64,000 bases of DNA, taken from the NCBI GenBank assembly GCA_029891385.1, contig CM057233.1:46826063-46890062 (forward strand). Direction: 5' to 3'. Source of the DNA: Erythroxylum novogranatense (lineage: Eukaryota > Streptophyta > Magnoliopsida > Malpighiales > Erythroxylaceae). The notes under the pieces were generated by a model. The model had not been told where the DNA came from, searched no databases, and worked only from the letters and a program-made list of their open reading frames with translations. This document shows, in pieces, positions 23,501-34,959 of this stretch (its first letter is position 1; each line of letters starts with the position of its first letter). Made by a program: the position numbers and the translations under genes.

Positions 23501-25840
23501 TTGTTGTTCACCAACAAATCCTAAGTAACTCTGGGAAACATTCAAAGACGACCATTGTTCTGACTACCAGTATGCTTCTTCTTCCTATAGTACATATACA
23601 TCTGATGACATTACAAAAATGACCCTTTAAGATATTAATAAATCTCTAGGGCAAATGAAGAAAAACTTAATCGATTACCATTTTGTTGATCATCGGTTTC
23701 ATGTTGATGATATCAACATAAAAGCAAAGAAATACAAAGTGAGAAGGATATACAGGTTGATCCAACAGACCTATTATTACAATCAAGGTTGAATAATAAG
23801 CAGAAGCACATATTTGATTTAATTATGGATTCAGTTTCGGCTTAAAGTGGTGGAAGTTTTTTTTTATTAAAGGTCCTGGCAGAACTGAAAGACTTTCTTA
23901 TATCGAGCTCTCCTTGCAAATTTATGATCACAGGGACATATTCCAATTGATGTTGCTACATTGGGTGTTGCAAAATTAGTCCTTCCGGAGGGTAGGACAA
24001 CTTAAAATTTAAAATAAAGCTTGACTTATCAAATAAAAAAGTTTGTCAATTAAGTAAGTAAAGAAGTATTGCAAAATTGATATTTGAATCTAGTATTATC
24101 TTATGCGACGAGGCTTTTATAGCAAAACGAGAAGGCATTGAAGCATTTTATGATTTTCTTCAAGATATTATGGACTCTAATAAACCTTTTCGAGAAAAAA
24201 TTGTTGTATTTGGTGGTGATTTTTGTCAAACCTTGTCGATTATTGACCAAGCTATAAAACAACAACTCATTGATTCGAGTCTTCTAAATTCACATCTCTA
24301 ACCATAAATGTGTAAATTCTCTTTGATGATAACTATGATAGCTATATCAAATTTAACTTTTTGTGAATTTTTATTGTATGTAGGAGAATGCACTAAGCTA
24401 ATAAATGAACAAGATCAAATATCCTTCCCAAAATAACTAGTTATTCCTTATTATAGTAAAGATGAGTCTCTTAACAGGTTACAATTATGTTATTATATAT
24501 TTTAAAATAAAGCTTGACTTATGCCAAAATAAAGCTTTACAATTATGTTATTAGAGTCCATAATATCTTAACTTAAAATTTAAAATAAAGCTTGACTTAT
24601 CAAATAAAAAAGTTTGTCAATTAAGTAAGTAAAGAAGTATTGCAAAATTGATATTTGAATCTAGTATTATCTTATGCGACGAGGCTTTTATAGCAAAACG
24701 AGAAGGCATTGAAGCATTTTATGATTTTCTTCAAGATATTATGGACTCTAATAAACCTTTTCGAGAAAAAATTGTTGTATTTGGTGGTGATTTTTGTCAA
24801 ACCTTGTCGATTATTGACCAAGCTATAAAACAACAACTCATTGATTCGAGTCTTCTAAATTCACATCTCTAACCATAAATGAGTAAATTCTCTTTGATGA
24901 TAACTATGATAGCTATATCAAATTTAACTTTTTGTGAATTTTTATTGTATGTAGGAGAATGCACTAAGCTAATAAATGAACAAGATCAAATATCCTTGCC
25001 AAAATAACTAGTTATTCCTTATTATAGTAAAGATGAGTCTCTTAACAGGTTACAATTATGTTATTATATATTTTACTATCTTTTTTTAAAAATTACAATT
25101 ACATTTTTCTAATGCATCGTTACCTTGACCAGGTTACTTAAAAACGTCTTCCTTGACCTAAACCTGTATTCATCTGATCCATATCAGATGGTAAACAGAT
25201 GCGTATTGTGAACAAACAATTGTGTTGACAAATTAATGACATGATGATTAAAAAATTGTCAGAAAATATGCATCCATACATGGGTTTTGACAAAACGGTT
25301 TTCCAAAGACATCAAGCTGATTATGAAGATTTTCTCAATTTTTTAAATCCTAAAGGCCTACCTGAACACAAACTCTTATTCAAAAAAGGCTCCCTAATTA
25401 TGCTATTAAGAAATTTGAATCCAACTGAGGGACTATGCAATTGGACAAGGTTGATATGTAGACAATTAAAAGAGCATATCAATTTCTACAAAAATTGTCT
25501 TTGGACCTTATAAAGAAAAATTGGGTTTTATACCTAAAATTCCCTTGCAATCTTTAGAAAATGAAAAAAATGGAATACCTTTTGTCAGAACTCAGTTCTT
25601 TATTCGTTTGTATTTTACAATGAACATAAACAAATCCTAAGGTCAAACACTTGATCATGGAGGAATTTATCTTCGTCAGCCTGTATTCTCACATGGATAA
25701 CTATATATGGCTCTGTTAAGAGCTCGAACTTCTAAATTAATTAAAGTTCTGATTACTCCAGGAACTTTTGAATCGTCAAAGTTTGATCAAATGACAAGAA
25801 ATATTATGTTTCATGAAATATTTCAATTAGTCAAATTATA
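20502..25840 (+). pseudogene. Helitron Rep/helicase (RepHel), decayed
   Basis: Starts MDKNAKRRQKYAGMPENKK, a typical plant Helitron N-terminus, then a Cys-rich block (CEHYHAKRFYLEPPSFCC). The Helitron-like N domain is clear at 22060-22260 (GSRIGHQVVLPVSFIGGPRD). The HUH-type motif RGFPHAHLL lies at about 22417-22443 and the two-Tyr motif KYLYKYVFKGHD at about 22830-22865. PIF1 helicase remnants follow: a decayed Walker A (GPGRTERLSY), DEAFIAKREG with VVFGGDFCQTL, FLNPKGLPEHK with IMLLRNLNPTEGLC, and a last motif with GIYLRQPVFSHG and LLRARTS. Family members catalyse rolling-circle transposition. Many stops and frameshifts interrupt it. The start at 20502 is the only in-frame Met giving the family N-terminus. 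Confidence 0.92.
24000..25075 (+). repeat. Tandem duplication of a PIF1 helicase segment (period 571 bp)
   Basis: Positions 24000-24504 are repeated at 24571-25075 with only about two visible base differences (TGT/TGA near the end of the frame and CCC/GCC downstream). The 66 bp between them is a scrambled join of nearby sequence. Each copy includes the identical 74-codon frame with DEAFIAKREG and GGDFCQTL. The near-identity shows the duplication is much younger than the decay of the helicase. Confidence 0.95.
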
Positions 25841-25953
25841 AAAGATCAAGTTATCAGAAGGTAAGTTAATTGTTTCTTTTCATCTTGATATAATTTCATT
25901 TCATATAAAAGAACTGCTTCCCCTGACTAATTTATTAAACAATTTTTTTTAGG

Positions 25954-28285
25954 ATGGAAAAACATTTATGGATTAAAGATATTTTACCTGGCACTCAATG
26001 GTGGTCATAAGAAATTATCGTCCAAGAAAAACATGTTGTCGCCTCACCTGGCACACCATCAAAGAGTCAAAAGTTTATCTTTTTTTATTCTGAGGTATAA
26101 CAATTACACTTTCTTCATTTATCATGTTTTTACTTAATTATTAACTATTTCTTTAAAATTAATAGGGATCATAAGTTGAAGGTATTATATTCAACAACGA
26201 TATCCAAAGAATGAGCCACATTTTGCAACCGTGTAAAAAATATATTATTTGTAATGACAATGTGAAGTCAATTCTGGCTCAATATCAAATTGAAGACTTG
26301 AAAATACAATAGATAATTACAAGTCGCACTATCATTGAACCTGTACTAGATGATGATAGCATCATCACTATGAAATTTAACTATACACCTTTTGCTGATC
26401 TTATCAACTATATAAACGATAAGCAAAAATTAATTGGTTTGACCCTTAATCTATTTCTTTATAAAATTTTGACAATTTTTTAATATGTAATTATATTTAT
26501 ATTGAATATGTGATAGATATTTTGGATATGGTTCTTGAAGTCTTAGATAAGAAATAAATTAACAAAGATGGAAGAAATTCAACCGTGCAAAAATTTGTTA
26601 TGGCCAACAATGAGTAATTTTAATTCCCTGTCATTCTTTATATTTTGCATAAAACTGAGATGAATTCTTTCTTTTTCCTGTGATTTCTTTTTTTATTAGA
26701 CAACAAATAGTTGTAATGTCGATGTGGAATTCTTTTGTTAATAACAAAGGCCAACAAATTACTGAATCCTTATAGTCTTATCTGATAATTATATGCAAAA
26801 GACTAAAAGTGAACTATAATGGTATGATTTTTTCTTCATCATACAGTTACATTTTATTAATTATCCTTCTATTTTATTTCTAACTTACAATTCAAAATTT
26901 TAGGTATTGCATTGTTGACCTGGTTGGACTCAGCAATTCTTGTTGATCCACCAATATAAGAAGTTGCGGATCTTAAAAATTGGTAGTGCCTTATCTTTAC
27001 TCCAATAATCAAAAAAATTATATAGAAATTTTATAAAATTTTGATGCTTTTATATTTATAATTATTATGTTACAGGGAACAACGAAATAATAAGGAAATT
27101 AAAAACCTAATTAGTGAACGAGCTTATCTGAGATATAATTTTGATATATCATTCGGATCGCATAAGAAAATTACCAAAATCATTTTTCTTGAATTCTAAC
27201 AATAAGATAACTACATTTTATATTCTTATAAAATATTTCATATTAATTTTTAAATAAAATGTTATTATGGCTTATGTGTAGATAACATGATTAAAGCTAA
27301 TATTTCCTTCCAACACATCTTGCAAAAGTACTGGTATATGGTATGTAAGAAATGCTTTTGTTCTACAACTGCTACCTATAGAGTTCCATTCACTTGTAAT
27401 TCTTGGAGAGAAAAACTTCCTGCTAAACCTAGGTTTCCTTCTTCTCTTTTCTCTTTTCAATTTACTACTTTTTTCTTATCATGTGGATTTTTTTAATGAC
27501 GTTTTCTACTTGTCACACCTGTGATATTTTCTTCATGTTTTTTTCCTTCTTTACGGGTGCGACTTGTTAAGTCACACCCGTGACACCTTCTCCAATTTAA
27601 TGTCCAATTTTTTCTTCCTCATGGGTGTGACTTAATAAATCACACTCGTGAGACTTAGTCACACCTATGACACCTTTTAATTTTAATGTCCATTTTTTCC
27701 TTCATGGTGTAAGTTAACAATTCACACTTATGAGACTTCTTCACTGGTGTGACTTGTTAAGTCACACTCGTGACATCTTCGTTTAATGTCCTTTTTTCTT
27801 CTAATTAACATATATTCTAACTTTTGATATAGATGTCGCTATAATATGGATTTGACTGACAAAACAAGGACTATCACAACTTTTATTTTTGGCTAGCTCC
27901 CTGAAAAACTTTTGAATTTCACTGTAGTTGACTCTATGAAATATTACCATCAGGTTATATTTTTCAGTATAACTTTTTATACATATGCAATTTAATATGA
28001 AAGCAATTATCTTTATATGACTGACAATTAACATTTTTGCATTCCCATAATAAGAACAGGAACTTCCTCTAGAAAAGGTGTACACATAATTAAGAAGTAA
28101 AACATTTCTTCTTCATATCAAACTTGTAAACATTCAATCATCAGATGCAATACAACGGTTTAATATTATCTATTATCGTGAAATTGATGATGATGAAATA
28201 CAAAAGGCTTCAGCTTCACCTGCAAAAAATGATCAAATTTCAATTGATGATCAAAACAACTCTATTGACATTGCTAAAATTAAGT
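25954..28285 (+). pseudogene. Helitron-borne RPA1-like (replication protein A large subunit) pseudogene
   Basis: Begins MEKHLWIKDILPGTQWW, followed by pieces that match an RPA70 plan: an OB-fold start (SQKFIFFYSE), FNNDIQRMSHILQP, WNSFVNNKGQQI, and a C-terminal domain with YWYMVCKKCF (zinc-ribbon cysteines), TYRVPFTCNSW and RYNMDLTDKTRTITTFIFG. Introns seem to separate several pieces. Plant Helitrons often carry such RPA-like genes, thought to help single-stranded DNA handling in rolling-circle transposition. In-frame stops (for example after QWWS) and shifts make it non-functional. Its 3' end joins the mirror copy near 28.3 kb, and no CTRR end with a hairpin is visible. Confidence 0.85.
27510..27790 (+). 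repeat. Minisatellite with GTGTGACTTGTTAAGTCACA-type units
   Basis: Four or five degenerate units of roughly 60-70 bp combine a palindromic core (TGACTTGTTAAGTCACA), a CCGTGACACCTTC phrase and a TTAATGTCCATTTTTTC phrase. The array interrupts the RPA1-like region between its zinc-ribbon part and the DLTDKT part, probably in an intron. The mirror copy lies at 28925-29135. Confidence 0.85.
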
Positions 28286-28691
28286 GATGAAATTGATGAT
28301 GATGAAATATAAAAGGCTTAGGAATGAAAAATAATGAATACCTGAAATAGGCAGAGGTGTAATTTTAGTAGTGTCAGTAGTGTTATTTTGATCATCAGTT
28401 GAAATTTGATCATCTTTTGTAGGTAAAGTCGAAGCTTTTTGTATTTCATCATCATCAATTTCATGGTAATACATAATAGTAAACTGTTGTATTGCATCTG
28501 ATGAATGAATGTTTACAGGTTTGATATGAAGAAGAAATGTTTTGCTTCTCAATTCTGCGTACACCTTTTCTAATGAAATTTCCATATTCTTATTATAGGA
28601 ATTCAAAAATGTTAATTGTCAGTCATATAAAGATAATTGCTTTTCATATTAAATTGCACATGTAAAAAAATTATACCAAAAAATATAACTT

Positions 28692-28841
28692 GATAGTAAT
28701 ATTGCATAGCTTCAACTGTAGTGAAATTCAAAAGTTTTTCTATGAGCTTGCTAAAATAGAAGTTGTGATAGTAATATTGCATAGCTTCAACTGTAGTGAA
28801 ATTCAAAAGTTTTTCTATGAGCTTGCTAAAATAGAAGTTGT
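28692..28841. repeat. Perfect 75 bp tandem duplication
   Basis: Two identical, directly abutting 75 bp units (28692-28766 and 28767-28841), each starting GATAGTAATATTGCATAGCT. The unit is 25 codons and keeps frame within the RPA1-like remnant. Confidence 0.97.
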
Positions 28842-28924
28842 GATAGTCCCTGTTTTGTCAGTAAAACCCACGTAATAATGGCTTCTATATCAAAAGTTAG
28901 AATATATGTTAATTAGAAGAAAAA

Positions 28925-29135
28925 GAAGTCTCATGGTTGTGAGCTATTAAGTCACCCTATGAAGGAAAAAATGGACATTAAAATTAAAAAGTGTCACGGG
29001 TGTGACTTGTTAAGTCACACCCGTGAGGAAGAAAAAAAATTGGACATTAAATTAGAGAAGGTGTCACGTGTGTGACTTGTTAAGTCATATCCATGAAGAA
29101 GGAAAAAATATGAAGAAAGTGTCACAGGTATGACA
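28925..29135 (-). repeat. Mirror copy of the GTGTGACTTGTTAAGTCACA minisatellite
   Basis: Three or so units with the core GTGTGACTTGTTAAGTCACA and GTGTCAC flanks, inverted relative to 27510-27790. It has fewer units than the plus copy, so unit number changed after the two Helitron copies separated. Confidence 0.85.
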
Positions 29136-29214
29136 AGTAAAAGACGTCGTTAAAAAAATCCACATAAGAAGCAAAAAGTAGTAAATTGAAAAGAGAAAAG
29201 AGAAGAAGGAAACT

Positions 29215-32200
29215 TGTAACACCCCACCCCCGCATGACCCAAACCCGACATCGATGGTGATATTCGAGTCTGTGCCCCGTGAGGGTAGCATGCTACATAA
29301 CTTATTCAAAAACTCAATATATTTTTTTTAAGAAAATGCGCAAATCAAGAATCACAACTTTGGGCCCACTTTTAGTTAGAAACATTTTCATTTACAAGAA
29401 TTGCCAAAATTTTTATTTTCACAAACTATAATCTCGATTTGCACATTCCAAAAACAAATCACATTACACTATGATCAATCTCTTTTGCAAACCTTTTTCC
29501 AATCGATAAGTTATACACACCAAATATATTCAAAAACACTAAATACAATACTTTGCGGAAAATACAATTCAGTGTGAAAAGAAAAAGACACAAGGTAGAT
29601 GCGAGCTGATCCCGACTTCTAGATTTCCCTTGTATGCAGTAATTATACTCCCGTTTACCTAAAGGGGTATTCTTCAAATCTTGAAAAATAATTGCAAATT
29701 TTGGGTGAGTTTTACGAACTCAGTGAGTGACCATCATCGATTGCTCACCCAGTCACATAACACATAACTCATACATTCCACATTCACATTCACATTATTC
29801 ACATTCGATACACTTAATCATTCATACTATGCATATGCAATGCACATGAGACTCACTTTTCATTTGTTATCTTGTTGTGACTGAGTGCCTAAGTTGTCCC
29901 ATATAGGGCTCATTAATAACTGTCCCTTATCCATTTGGAGGATACAGGGCTCGTTAAGCGTTGATCCTGAGGCTCTGAATCACTTATGAGCTCAAAGCTC
30001 ATTTTCACTCGTTGAGCTTAAAACTCTGATTGGTGGCTACTCTGGTCACAAAACCATTATATTTCATACACTTTTGCAATAAAATGCATCAATCCTATAC
30101 ACTCACTTTCATATGTCATCGGACCGTATTTCGGCACTCAACAGTGGAGTTGAGAAACATATCTCATACATATGCGATCTCACATTCAAAACCCATTTGT
30201 CATCGGAACGTGATCCGACACTTATCACATATAAAGCACATTCAAAAACACATTTGTCAATCACATTAAATACACATAGGTCATCCAATTCACATTCAAG
30301 TTGTAGAGCCCGGCCTCTACCGCCATCACTCCAGGTATTGTCCTCTTTGGTTCTTGGGTGAGCCACTTTGCTCAACCCAGACCTCGAGGTTTTGTTGCAC
30401 TTAAAGTGCAACAAAACCTTAGTCTTGGGTTCGAGCAGTGGCTCACCCAAGAACCAAAGAGGACAATACCTGGAGTGATGGCGGTAGAGGCCGGGCTCTA
30501 CACAAGTAGCACTTCAATATCACAACTCAGTATCACAATCATCGGACCTCCTGTCCGGAACCCAATAATCAATCACATTCAATAATCAATTTATACAAAA
30601 TGAAACAAAATAGAACAAAGAATAAAATGAGACCATCTCGGTCTACTCACATTACGCTCCAGATTAGCATTTGCTTCCAAATTCTGGAAATGCCTGACTG
30701 CGGATTTTTAACCTACACAACCCATTTATGCAATACGTTGCACACACATTAATAATTTTGCACAATTTTAAGCATTCATTCATGCACATATATGTAAGAT
30801 GCATATTCATGATAATCCCGGTATTATTCCATAAATATCATCACAAACCCATTCCCATATCCAAATTCACTTATTCCTAGGTTTAAGCCTCACTAAAGTC
30901 ATTAACCTTGCAATTTATTGCTCATAGACATATTTCAATTTTTCTGAAATACATATTTTAGGTCTACTGTTCCCGATCAGTGAGATCATCAACATTATAT
31001 AACCTAGGCAACCTATCTTTAACAAAAATGTTCCCCTATGTCTTAGGAATCCATAGACACCAAAATTACTCAATTCGGATCTCTATAGGTCCGGATATTG
31101 CCAAAACACTGACGTATATCCCGAAAAATAATCAATTCATATTCTTATTATCGACCCTCTCACTTTGATTCGATCCTTTATTTTTAATTTAATCTCAAAA
31201 ATAAAAATTCCTATAGAGAGGTAGAGGAGTGTCTTACGAATCCAACACTTTGAAAATCGGGTCAATCGGAGGTCGGATGGCCAAGTTATAAGCAAAAGAG
31301 TGGAGGAAGGGAGGGTGAGCCAGCAAGCTCGGCTCGGCTTGCTAGCTAGCTCATCCAAAAGAGTCGGCTCGCGATCGCGAGTCGGTTCAAAATGAACCGC
31401 AGCCATCTCGCGACAAGACGCGGTCGCGGCCACGAGGATGCGATTTTCTTTTTCTTTTTTTCATTTTTCCACCCATTTTCCCTCTCTTCTTCCCCAATAC
31501 ATAACTTTTCACACAAGTGTCCAAAATTGATAACTTAGGTATAACATAAATCCCAACATTTTCTAAGAAGGACTCACAGCCAAATTCCAACTCTAAGGGA
31601 GTCAAAATCCCAATCAAAGTTACTGTCCAATAAATGTCACCCTAAACAATAACACATCTTCTAAAAATCATATCTTCCTATTCCATTGGCCAAAATTTCC
31701 AAACTTTATATCAATGAAAAGATCAAAACACAATCTACAACTTTCATGAAAAAGTTGAAAGCCAATTCAACCTCTAAAAGGGTCAAAATCTCAATCAAAA
31801 TTTTGCCCATATAAGTGTCATCCTAAACAGTAACACAATCTTCTAAAAATCATAACTTCCTATCTCATTTTCTAAAAAATTCATTCTTTATATAAATAAA
31901 AAGAGAAGAACATATTCTACAACTTTTATGAAGCAATTAAAAGCAATTTTAACTTCTAATTTGGTCAAAATTTCAATCAAAGTTTCTGCCCCCATACTTT
32001 CACCTTAAACCACATCCAAACTTCAAAAATTCATACCTTATAATTCCTACATCCAAAAATGGCATATGATGCATCATTAAAAAGCTATGACATTCCTCTA
32101 CAACGTTCAATAAGGCCAATTGAGCCAATTCAAACCATAACAGTCCAGAATCGGCCTCAAAGCACAGTATCCACAAAATCTACACTTAGAGACATTTTCA

Positions 32201-33800
32201 CAAACAAGGCACATAAATCTTTGGATTAACATCCTAAAGTCAACAGATCATAACTTTCAATCTCAATATCGAAAGATGTTATATTTAGTGGAGATAGAAG
32301 GGGGTAACAAGAAATGCTACAACTTTCATGAAGACCAATCTATAAAAATATGCCTAAATCAACCCATAAAATTTTCTAAAGTTTCAGATCACAAATATGC
32401 CATTCTCGAATTACTGTTCATCCCTACACACAATGCCACATTCAAGTCAAAATTTGGAACTCTTCAAGCCAAAATTGGACATCACTTCCTTCATAAGAAA
32501 TATAGCCAATCACCTCTAGATTAATTTAAACTAAACATCATCCCATTTGGACAATCATAGAAGAAGTTATGGCCAAATCAAGTAAACATGCTCAAGTCAA
32601 AATTTCCGGATTTTCTTCCTAACACCTTTCCTATCTCTTCCATACCATTTCTACACTAATAACCACTCAATTCACTCAAGATTTCAACCACAACAAAGTC
32701 AACACCTCTACTTGAACATTAACCTACAACATAGCATCCACACACACTCAATCATTCTCCTTTTTATACACTCATTTAACCTTATTAAATTCAATCCAAA
32801 CCATCTCAAATTTTATACAACACATGCTACATCATATATCATTAATCAAACAAGAATTCACACCCATATACTCAAACCATAATTTCCATGGAATTAATTA
32901 TAAATAACATCACAAATGATTTATTTAACTACAATTCCATAAGATAAAACATATTTCTTACCTAATTAAGCTTCCAATTCTTCCATATCTTCAAGAAACT
33001 CAAAATCCCTAACTTCTTCACCATCTCACGATCTTCACCATCTTGAGCTTGAAAGGTTAGGGTTTATGGTGAGAAGGGAAGAGAGCAACTAAGATATGAG
33101 AGAGCTAGATTTATTTTAGGTGGAGATTGGCAACAAAATGACAAGAAGAAGAAACCATGGAAAAAGAAGGAGGAAAGAAGCTATGAAAATGAGGAAGAGA
33201 ACAAAATATCTTGGTCTTCACACATGAAAGCATCGTGAATGACAACCAAGAAGGGAAAAAGGCTTTTAATTAAAACAAGTAGTGGACTTAAGGCCATGTT
33301 TGGCAAGTGACTTATGTCACTTGCCACTTGTCCACTTCTTATATCCTAAGTCCAATTTTTATTCTAACTTTCTCCCAATTTTCAGTGGCACTTGTCAATA
33401 ATTCCTTAAGTCATTTTTCAAAAATTTCCATTGTCATTGGACAGAAATTTCTCCTATCGATAAACCATTATTCTGCCACTTGGCATTTTTTCTAGTTCAA
33501 AAATTACCCCGAAATTTTAGAAAAACAATTTTTAAAATTCTCCAAAAATTCAAAAACCACAATGCCCCTCTCCAACTCATTTTTTATACACACAAATCAC
33601 ATTTATTTACAATCACATTTCTTCACACTTATACCGGGAAATGTCATGAATGCATGTATAGTCATTTTCATGTGCCAAAATTCACTATTCATAAGTATGC
33701 GGATGCTAGATTATGCATGAGTATGTAAAGGCAATTTTTAACGCTCATTAGCCCCTCAAAATTACTATTTTATCCTTCCCATCGATAATGGGATGTTACA
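29215..33800 (-). mobile_element. Solo LTR, 4.59 kb, inserted in the minus-strand Helitron
   Basis: Runs from TGTAACACCCCACCCCC to GGATGTTACA, with TG...CA ends. It is flanked by AAACT (29210-29214) and AAACC (33801-33805), a 5 bp duplication with one change. Precise removal restores the continuity seen in the plus Helitron copy, where the same site reads without a gap. There is no interior, PBS or second LTR, so it is a solo LTR left by LTR-LTR recombination. Content parallels the LTRs at 1-10 kb in the same direction: a GC-rich tract (about 31310-31440), a T-rich run, then degenerate CATAACTT-type blocks (31500-32500) and an agaag-rich area (33000-33250). Orientation is inferred from that parallel. 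Confidence 0.9.
30302..30502. repeat. 201 bp near-perfect palindrome inside the solo LTR
   Basis: The left arm starts TGTAGAGCCCGGCCTCTACC and the right arm ends GGTAGAGGCCGGGCTCTACA. The arms are nearly fully complementary down to a centre at about 30405 (TTGCACTTAAAGTGCAA). Mismatches cluster around 30370-30440. It could be an inverted duplication of LTR sequence or a foldback insertion. No clear target-site duplication borders it. Confidence 0.95.
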
Positions 33801-34876
33801 AAACCTGGGCTTAGTAGGAAGTTTTTCTCTTCAAGAATTACAAGTAAATGGAACTCTACAGGTAGCAGCTATATTGGTGGATCAACAAGAATTGTTAACT
33901 CAAACTAGGTCGACAATGTAACACCTAAAATTTTGAATTTTAACTTAAAATAAAATAGAAGGATAATTAATAAAATGTAACAATATGTTGAAAAAAAATA
34001 TTGTTATAGAAGTTCACTTTTAGTCTTCTGCATACAATTATTGGATAAGACTATAAAGATTCAGTAATTTATTGGCCCTCGTTTTTAACAAAAGAATTCC
34101 ATATCGACATTACAATCGTTTACTATCTAATAAAAAAAAGAAATGTCAGGGAAAAGAAAGAATTTATCTCAGTTTTATGCAAAATATAAAAAATGACAGA
34201 GAATTAAAATTATTTTTTGATGGTGATAACAAATTTTTTCACAGTTGAATTTTTGCCATCTTTGTTGATTTCTTTCTTATCTAAGACTTCAAAAACCACG
34301 AAAAAAATATCTATCACATGTTAAATCTAAATATAATTAGATATAATAGAAAAAATTGTAAACATTGTACAAAGAAATAGATTAAGGATCTAACTAACTG
34401 ATATTTGCTTGTCGTTTATACAATTGATAAGATCAGCGAAAGGTGTATAGTTAAATATAGTGGGGATGATGTTATCATCATCTGGTACAGGTTGAATGAT
34501 AGTGCGGCTTGTAATTATCCATTGTATTTTCAAGTCTTCAGGTTGATATTGAGCTGGAGCTGGCTTCACAATGGCATTACAAATATTTTTTTTTACATGG
34601 TTGCAAAATGTGGCTCATTCTTTAGATATCATTGTTGAATATAATACCTTCAACTTATGATCCCTATTAATAATAAAGAAATTATTAATAATTAATTAAA
34701 AACATGTTAAATGAAGAAAGTGTAATTGTCATACGTCAAAATAAAAAAAGATAAAATTTTGTCTATTTGATGGTGTGCCAGGTGAGGCGATAAAATGTTT
34801 TTTTTGGACAATAATTTCATATGACCAGTATTGAGCTCCAGGTAAAAATATCTTTAATCAATAAACATTTTTCCAT
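33801..34876 (-). pseudogene. RPA1-like pseudogene of the minus-strand Helitron, 5' part
   Basis: Continues the mirror RPA1-like copy beyond the solo LTR. On the minus strand it begins at 34876 with ATGGAAAAATG and KDI, matching the start of the plus copy at 25954. It proceeds through the pieces that match the plus copy at 26.0-27.4 kb. Stops and frameshifts are frequent, and short AT-rich indels separate it from its partner. Confidence 0.8.
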
Positions 34877-34959
34877 CCTGAAAAATTTTGTTTAATAAAT
34901 TTTCAAGGGGAAACAGTTTTTATATGAAATGAAATTATATCAAGTTGAAAAGAAACAAT

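Larger units (their letters stand above)
28284..29214 (-). pseudogene. RPA1-like pseudogene of the minus-strand Helitron, 3' part
   Basis: Mirror image of 27.3-28.28 kb. On the minus strand it shows LLNFTTVEAMQYYYQ, EKVYAELRSKTFLLHIK and EIDDDEIQKASTLPTKDDQ, all matching the plus copy at clear but imperfect identity. It lacks the initial part, which continues past the solo LTR at 33801. A 75 bp tandem duplication (28692-28841) lies within it. The copy extends slightly further into the C-terminus than its plus-strand partner (NTTDTTKITPLPISG). Confidence 0.85.

Noticed and set aside
31137..31617. Overlapping frames with Arg/Lys-rich protein in the solo LTR
   Set aside because: They cover the GC-rich tract of the LTR. 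Composition follows the repeat and no family motif is seen.
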